DNA of 64,000 bases, from contig OZ245920.1 in assembly GCA_965229685.1 (NCBI GenBank), positions 3,596,001 to 3,660,000 of the forward strand, written 5' to 3'. The notes beneath the pieces were generated by a model. It saw only the letters and a program-made list of their open reading frames with translations, ran no database searches and was not told where the DNA came from. The position numbers and the translations under genes are program-made. This DNA comes from Pacificispira sp033344895. GTDB taxonomy: Bacteria > Pseudomonadota > Alphaproteobacteria > UBA8366 > Aestuariispiraceae. How positions within the stretch are numbered: the first letter of the stretch is position 1; each line of letters begins with the position of its first letter. Shown piece after piece: positions 60,409-64,000 of the stretch.

Positions 60409-61611
60409 CTAGAGCGGCTTTTCCGGGAACAGGCCGGGCATCCAGCGCGCCGCCAGCCGTGCCGGGAAGGCGAGACGCAACGGCGCCCGGCTGCTTTCCG
60501 ACGTCAAGGTCCCCGATTCCAGCAGAACCGACGTGATCCGCCGGGCGTGCCGGTCGGTCATGTTGAGCAGCCCCGGCACCTCGCCGCGCGGCAACTGGCC
60601 ACGATACAGCACCGCTTCCAGCACCGCGCCGGATTTCGGCGGCAGATTGCCCAGACGGATTTCCTCCTCCGCCCAAAGCAGGATGCGGGCGCGCAACCGG
60701 TCGGGCTGCATCAGCTCGCGCATGAAACGCACCTGATCCAGACAGACCTCCAGGAAGAAATGGGTGAATTCCGCCAGTGCCTCCTCGCTCAGGCTGCCGC
60801 GCCCGTCGAGATCGTTGCGCCGGGGCAGGTCGCAGGCCGCGAGCAGCGCCTTGTACCGCCCCTCGTTCCGCGCCAAGCCGCGCGCCACCGACCAGATCGC
60901 GCCTGTGTCGAGACTGTCCAGCAGCATCGCATGGGACATCAGCCGCGCGACCCGGCCGTTGCCGTCCAGGAACGGGTGAATCCATAACAGCCGGTGATGC
61001 GCGGCAGCGGCGGCCAGGATCGACTCCGTCGGCCCCAGCCCGGTATAGCCCGCCTGAAACCGCTCCAGAAAGCGCGGGATCGCCCCGGGGCTGACCGGCA
61101 CATGACGGCCGACCTGCACGTCCCGCTCCCGGTAGGCGCCGGGCACCAGCGGCAGGCGCGCCCCGCTCTCCGGGTCGTCGACCCGCAGCATCTCCGCCGG
61201 CAGATGATCGCAGAACCGACGATGGATTTCGCGCACCGCCTCGGCCTCCGCCGCCCGCCCGGCCAGCGCGCCGGTGTCGATCCAGCGCTGTACGGCGATA
61301 TGCGACCGCGCTTCCACCTGCAGGTCCCGCTTGCGCGCATCGTCGCTATATTCCTCGGCCAGCGCGCGCTCGATATCGACCGGATGCGTGTTGTGGCCCT
61401 CGATGAGATTGCTGTAATAGCAATTCATCGCCCGCACCAGATCGGCCAGCGCCGAGACCATCTCCCCCGGCACCCCGGCCCGCAGCGCCGCACTCTCCCG
61501 CGCCAGCACCAACGCCTGATCCACAAGCCCCGCCCGATGCCGCGCCCCTTCGGGCACGCGCAGGGGTTCCATCATGGCGATGGGCTCGTTACGGTCGCGT
61601 AGTGTTGTCAT
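60409..61611 (-). CDS. Fic family protein with self-inhibitory motif and C-terminal winged helix
   Basis: A 400-residue Fic-domain protein, which transfers AMP or other nucleotides to protein hydroxyls. The catalytic motif HPFLDGNGRVAR starts at residue 212 from the ATG at 61611. The inhibitory motif SNLIEG (S/T-x-x-x-E-G/N) at 67-72 blocks ATP in many Fic proteins, so this is a class II, self-regulated form. The C-terminal 75 residues (GQLPRGEVPGLLNMTDRHARRITSVLLESGTL) look like a winged helix, so it may regulate its own promoter. A GTG 11 codons upstream is an alternative start. The gene is flanked by direct repeats, so it may be mobile or recently inserted. Confidence 0.85.
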   Translation of the reverse strand: MTTLRDRNEPIAMMEPLRVPEGARHRAGLVDQALVLARESAALRAGVPGEMVSALADLVRAMNCYYSNLIEGHNTHPVDIERALAEEYSDDARKRDLQVEARSHIAVQRWIDTGALAGRAAEAEAVREIHRRFCDHLPAEMLRVDDPESGARLPLVPGAYRERDVQVGRHVPVSPGAIPRFLERFQAGYTGLGPTESILAAAAAHHRLLWIHPFLDGNGRVARLMSHAMLLDSLDTGAIWSVARGLARNEGRYKALLAACDLPRRNDLDGRGSLSEEALAEFTHFFLEVCLDQVRFMRELMQPDRLRARILLWAEEEIRLGNLPPKSGAVLEAVLYRGQLPRGEVPGLLNMTDRHARRITSVLLESGTLTSESSRAPLRLAFPARLAARWMPGLFPEKPL

Positions 61612-61720
61612 GTCCGGTTTTATGTCCGCACGTTCATCAAGCACAACTTATTGAATATCATAAACTTGCCAAAAATACCAATTCGGTATAAAATGGCAAT
61701 ATGTCCGGTTATATGTCCGA
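61611..61720. promoter_or_regulatory. Duplicated operator-like motif upstream of fic
   Basis: TGTCCGGTTTTATGTCCGC (61611-61629) and TGTCCGGTTATATGTCCGA (61702-61720) match at 17 of 19 bases and each holds two TGTCCG units 13 bases apart. Between them ATACC-N5-GGTAT (61675-61689) is an inverted repeat. The first copy begins at the proposed fic ATG. The layout fits an autoregulatory control region, perhaps for the winged helix in the Fic protein. Confidence 0.55.
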
Positions 61721-61760
61721 AATAATCAGATATGCCGATGGCTTGCCATTCAGGATCGGC

Positions 61761-61895
61761 AGGAAGAAATCCAAGCCCCGGACGGCAATTTCCACGACGA
61801 CGAATACACCTACACCAATGGCTCCGACGCGTCGTCGGCGCGATGCATAGCGCGGGATCGGAGAACGGGGTACGGTGCTGTTAGTGTACTGGGGA
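61761..61895. repeat. Direct repeat copy B flanking the fic gene
   Basis: Counterpart of the segment at 60266-60389. It starts AGGAAGAAATCC, has GGACGGCAATTTCCACGACG and ACACCTACACCAATGGC, an extra GATGCATAGCGCGG absent from copy A, and ends with TACGGTGCTGTTAGTGTACT. It lies in the 323-base intergenic stretch between fic and the coiled-coil gene, which holds no recognised gene. The rest of that stretch contains the fic control motifs. Confidence 0.8.
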
Positions 61896-61934
61896 TCAGG
61901 GAGCCTTACAGGACTCGGTTAGCTTAAGCTAGGG

Positions 61935-63416
61935 CTAATTGTCCTTGCCATCTTTGCCTGAAACTCCAGGCACAAATCTGCCCATCTGCCCAATTATGAA
62001 CTTGTCCAGCACCCCAGCACGAGCTTGTTGCCGCGCTGCAATTTCGGCAGCAGTTTGATCAAAAACTAGCTGCTCAAATGTTTTCAACAGAATTTCACGT
62101 TTCTCGACAGGCGTATCTTCAGCAACCACCAGTTCAGCAAAATTTGCCGCAGACTCTGCAAGAGTTCGTTTATGAGTATATATTCTACGCTCTCCATCTA
62201 GGCGTCGATACAAAGTAAAAAGGAAACCAAAAAGAATTATCGCAGGCACCAACATCGCCAACTTAACAGCGAATACTTTTAGCGGACCCCAATCCCCCGC
62301 CATAAGTCGCTCATTATATGCCCGATAGTAAGCCTCATCAACAAACGGGAGATCGTAACCAGAAAACATCATAATAAGAAGGAAAAAGGTCAAAACTGAA
62401 ATGACCACCCCACCCAAAGCCCACTTGCTACGGGTGAGAAGCTCGGTTTCCACCTCGCGAAATTTTCCAGCCAGACTTGCGCCTTCAGCAAGACCCAGCG
62501 TGGCGCGGGATTTACTATCCAACTCGTCCAGTGTTTCTATACGCGAAGAATAGGTACCTTCGATTGATTTTGCCTTTTCCTCCGCAGACTTCAGTTCATC
62601 ACGCGCACTATCTAGTTGCGTTCGGAAAGTCTCAAAGGGTGCCTCGAAAGCATCAATCTCAGCCTTAAGACTAACTGTCTTTTCATGGAGATTGGTTGCT
62701 TCCTTATGAGCACTGCCTATAGCGTCAATTTGTGATTGTGCTTTCTTGGTTGCCGCAACAGCCTGATCTTGAACAGTAACAATCTCCTTACCGTTTTCTC
62801 TCGCCCCCTCAAGCAAACCCTGAACCTCTGTCGAGGCACGCTTGGTTACACGTCGTAATGAAAGGACGTCCTCCTTGATTGACGTGAGCTCGGTGCGAAC
62901 TTGGGTTGTGGCAGATTGAAAGTCTTTTACCGATTTATCCTCAGGGACCATCACCGCACGGGACAAAATTTGTTCAACTTGTTGAACGATCTTGTCCCCA
63001 ATTCCGATCAGATCGAATTCACTGCCGTTGCCAAATCTTATTTTACATCTTGGGCTAGCAGGATCATCCCCTCGGCCCGAGATGCCCCCTCGCTCATCCT
63101 TCAAATTGGAGATTGTATTTTCGATTTCCGAAATTGCGGCTAGCACACCATCAAGGTTGCTTTTTACGTTCGCCTGCCAAGACAATGGGAGTAAGTATTG
63201 ATCCGCTGCTCCGACGGATACGAGCAATCGATGAAAAATCTGACCAGATCTCTCTGCGAGATCCCTAATCGTTTGAGGAACTGGCTTCTCGCTAATTATT
63301 GCCTCCGGCTCGAACCCCTCCCCATTTGAGAGATCACCATTTTGAAGCTGGTCGAGAATGTTCTGTAGTCGGCCCTGGACTGTTCCAATGTTCTCCTGCA
63401 ACTCTCGATTCGCCAT
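61935..63416 (-). CDS. Low-GC coiled-coil membrane protein of unknown function
   Basis: A 493-residue protein with no recognised family. Residues about 1-110 are helical; 110-155 hold a small beta-containing patch (RCKIRFGNGSEFDLIGIGD); 160-330 are a long coiled coil (AKSIEGTYSSRIETLDELDSKSRATL). Two transmembrane helices follow at about 332-351 (WALGGVVISVLTFFLLIMMF) and 382-403 (FAVKLAMLVPAIILFGFLFTLY), with a helical C-terminal domain (RRIYTHKRTLAESAANFAELVVAEDTPVEKREILLKTFEQL). Its GC content is visibly lower than all neighbours, with A/T-ending codons. It lies between the fic repeat and uvrD and was probably acquired by transfer. A membrane-tethered scaffold or defence component are guesses. 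Confidence 0.78.
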   Translation of the reverse strand: MANRELQENIGTVQGRLQNILDQLQNGDLSNGEGFEPEAIISEKPVPQTIRDLAERSGQIFHRLLVSVGAADQYLLPLSWQANVKSNLDGVLAAISEIENTISNLKDERGGISGRGDDPASPRCKIRFGNGSEFDLIGIGDKIVQQVEQILSRAVMVPEDKSVKDFQSATTQVRTELTSIKEDVLSLRRVTKRASTEVQGLLEGARENGKEIVTVQDQAVAATKKAQSQIDAIGSAHKEATNLHEKTVSLKAEIDAFEAPFETFRTQLDSARDELKSAEEKAKSIEGTYSSRIETLDELDSKSRATLGLAEGASLAGKFREVETELLTRSKWALGGVVISVLTFFLLIMMFSGYDLPFVDEAYYRAYNERLMAGDWGPLKVFAVKLAMLVPAIILFGFLFTLYRRLDGERRIYTHKRTLAESAANFAELVVAEDTPVEKREILLKTFEQLVFDQTAAEIAARQQARAGVLDKFIIGQMGRFVPGVSGKDGKDN

Positions 63417-63469
63417 AGCATCGCCCTCCCTCTAAGAAGCAGTCTAGCATCTTTCGACGCACCAGCCTC

Positions 63470-64000
63470 TCACCCCCGCTCCACAAACCCCGCCACAACC
63501 GTCTTCGTGCCGGCCTTGTCGAATTCGATGGTCAGGCGGTCGCCGTTGATGTCCGTGATGGTGCCGGGGCCGAATTTTTGGTGGAAGACGCGTTCGCCTT
63601 CGCCGAAATCGTGGTCCTGGGCGCGGTCGGCGTCGATGATGGGGGGGCGGGTGGCGCTGAGGCCGCCGCCGGAGGCGCGGTTCTTGAGGCGCTGCCAGCC
63701 GGGGCCGCCGCCCTGGGAGGAATAGGCGGTGGCGGGGTTGCCGTAGGCGGCGCCGCCGGTGCCGCCATAGCCGTCTTTCGGGCCGCTGCCGCCCGCCCCT
63801 GAACCGTAGCCGCCGCCGGTGTTACCGCCCCCGTATGATCCCCCGCCATAGGCGTTGCCGCCGCCGTAGCCGCCGAAGGTGAAGGCGGCGCGGTCTTCGG
63901 CGCGGCCGCCGCCGATGCCGCCATAGACGCCGCGGTCGGCCTCCATCTGGATATGGTCGGCGGGCAGTTCGTCGATGAAGCGGCTGGGCAGGGCCGATTG
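63470..64000 (-). CDS. uvrD: ATP-dependent DNA helicase UvrD/PcrA, C-terminal part (5' end outside window)
   Basis: The last 176 codons of a UvrD-like helicase, extending beyond the right edge. The first visible residues are QSALPSRFIDELPADHIQM, the motif that ends the conserved helicase core. A glycine/tyrosine-rich linker (about 63770-63930, GGYGGGNAYGGGSYGGG) leads to the terminal domain GERVFHQKFGPGTITDINGDRLTIEFDKAGTKTVVAGFVERG. That tudor-like domain binds RNA polymerase in PcrA/UvrD. UvrD unwinds DNA in nucleotide excision and mismatch repair. The glycine-rich stretch is longer than usual for the linker. Confidence 0.92.
   Translation of the reverse strand, partial: QSALPSRFIDELPADHIQMEADRGVYGGIGGGRAEDRAAFTFGGYGGGNAYGGGSYGGGNTGGGYGSGAGGSGPKDGYGGTGGAAYGNPATAYSSQGGGPGWQRLKNRASGGGLSATRPPIIDADRAQDHDFGEGERVFHQKFGPGTITDINGDRLTIEFDKAGTKTVVAGFVERG

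Noticed and set aside
60257..60412. 51-codon open frame starting in repeat copy A
   Set aside because: Copy B has no matching start codon and breaks the frame; substitution pattern favours a different frame as the ancestral coding one. Treated as part of the repeat.

Overview
The window is GC-rich chromosomal DNA of a Gram-negative alphaproteobacterium, most likely in or near Rhodospirillales. The evidence is gene content: KdsB for LPS, UbiA for ubiquinone, a plant/alphaproteobacterial-type glutamate-cysteine ligase, a DUF4167 protein, a YejABEF transporter, bacterial betaine-homocysteine methyltransferase, an ETF-beta lysine methyltransferase and a PAS_5 protein. No species is assigned. About 68 protein genes are supported. 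No tRNA, rRNA, CRISPR array or intact insertion sequence was found. Both window edges cut genes: phnM on the left and uvrD on the right.

Region by region. 1-8.2 kb: end of phnM, two Lrp/AsnC regulators (one divergent from an EamA exporter), an ELM1-like protein, a LysR regulator, a PhnZ/TmpB-like HD protein, a second EamA transporter and dihydrolipoyl dehydrogenase. 8.3-14.3 kb: a small secreted protein, a GntR regulator with a palindrome at its start, the slipin/NfeD pair, hflKC and apbC (mrp). 14.3-20.8 kb: a double-CAP secreted protein, a DUF4399 protein, an HpcH-type aldolase, a PqiA-like protein, LysE, a lipoprotein, kdsB, a membrane-anchored cytochrome c and a HisN-type phosphatase. 20.8-26.6 kb: the yejABEF peptide importer. 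26.6-36.1 kb: housekeeping genes (dapB, serA, prmA, DUF4167, DUF427, fghA) and two LysR regulators with candidate operators in divergent intergenic regions. 36.1-40.5 kb: a low-GC orphan, DUF2383, a YegS-type kinase, frmA (with fghA the glutathione-dependent formaldehyde pathway) and a histone-deacetylase-fold amidohydrolase. 40.5-52.4 kb: a YafY/WYL regulator and its divergent neighbour, bmt-metY, an EEP nuclease-like protein, ubiA with an ETF-beta methyltransferase, rsmE-gshA, a PAS_5 protein and a CIO-type cytochrome bd oxidase.

52.5-64 kb is the accessory part and holds the most unusual material. Two tandem paralogues appear to be completely degenerate GGDEF-EAL proteins. After an esterase-like hydrolase comes a secreted caspase-fold protein, divergent from a three-gene operon (DUF6765 metal-hydrolase-like protein, one small membrane protein, one lipoprotein). 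A Fic protein with its own inhibitory motif and a C-terminal winged-helix-like region follows. It is flanked by two copies of an undescribed direct repeat of about 125-135 bp, and its upstream region carries duplicated operator-like motifs. A low-GC coiled-coil membrane protein lies between the second repeat and uvrD. Repeats, low GC and orphan genes together suggest a small insertion hotspot next to uvrD.

All assignments come from reading protein motifs and gene context. No database search was run. Start codons were chosen from Shine-Dalgarno spacing and family N-termini where possible.
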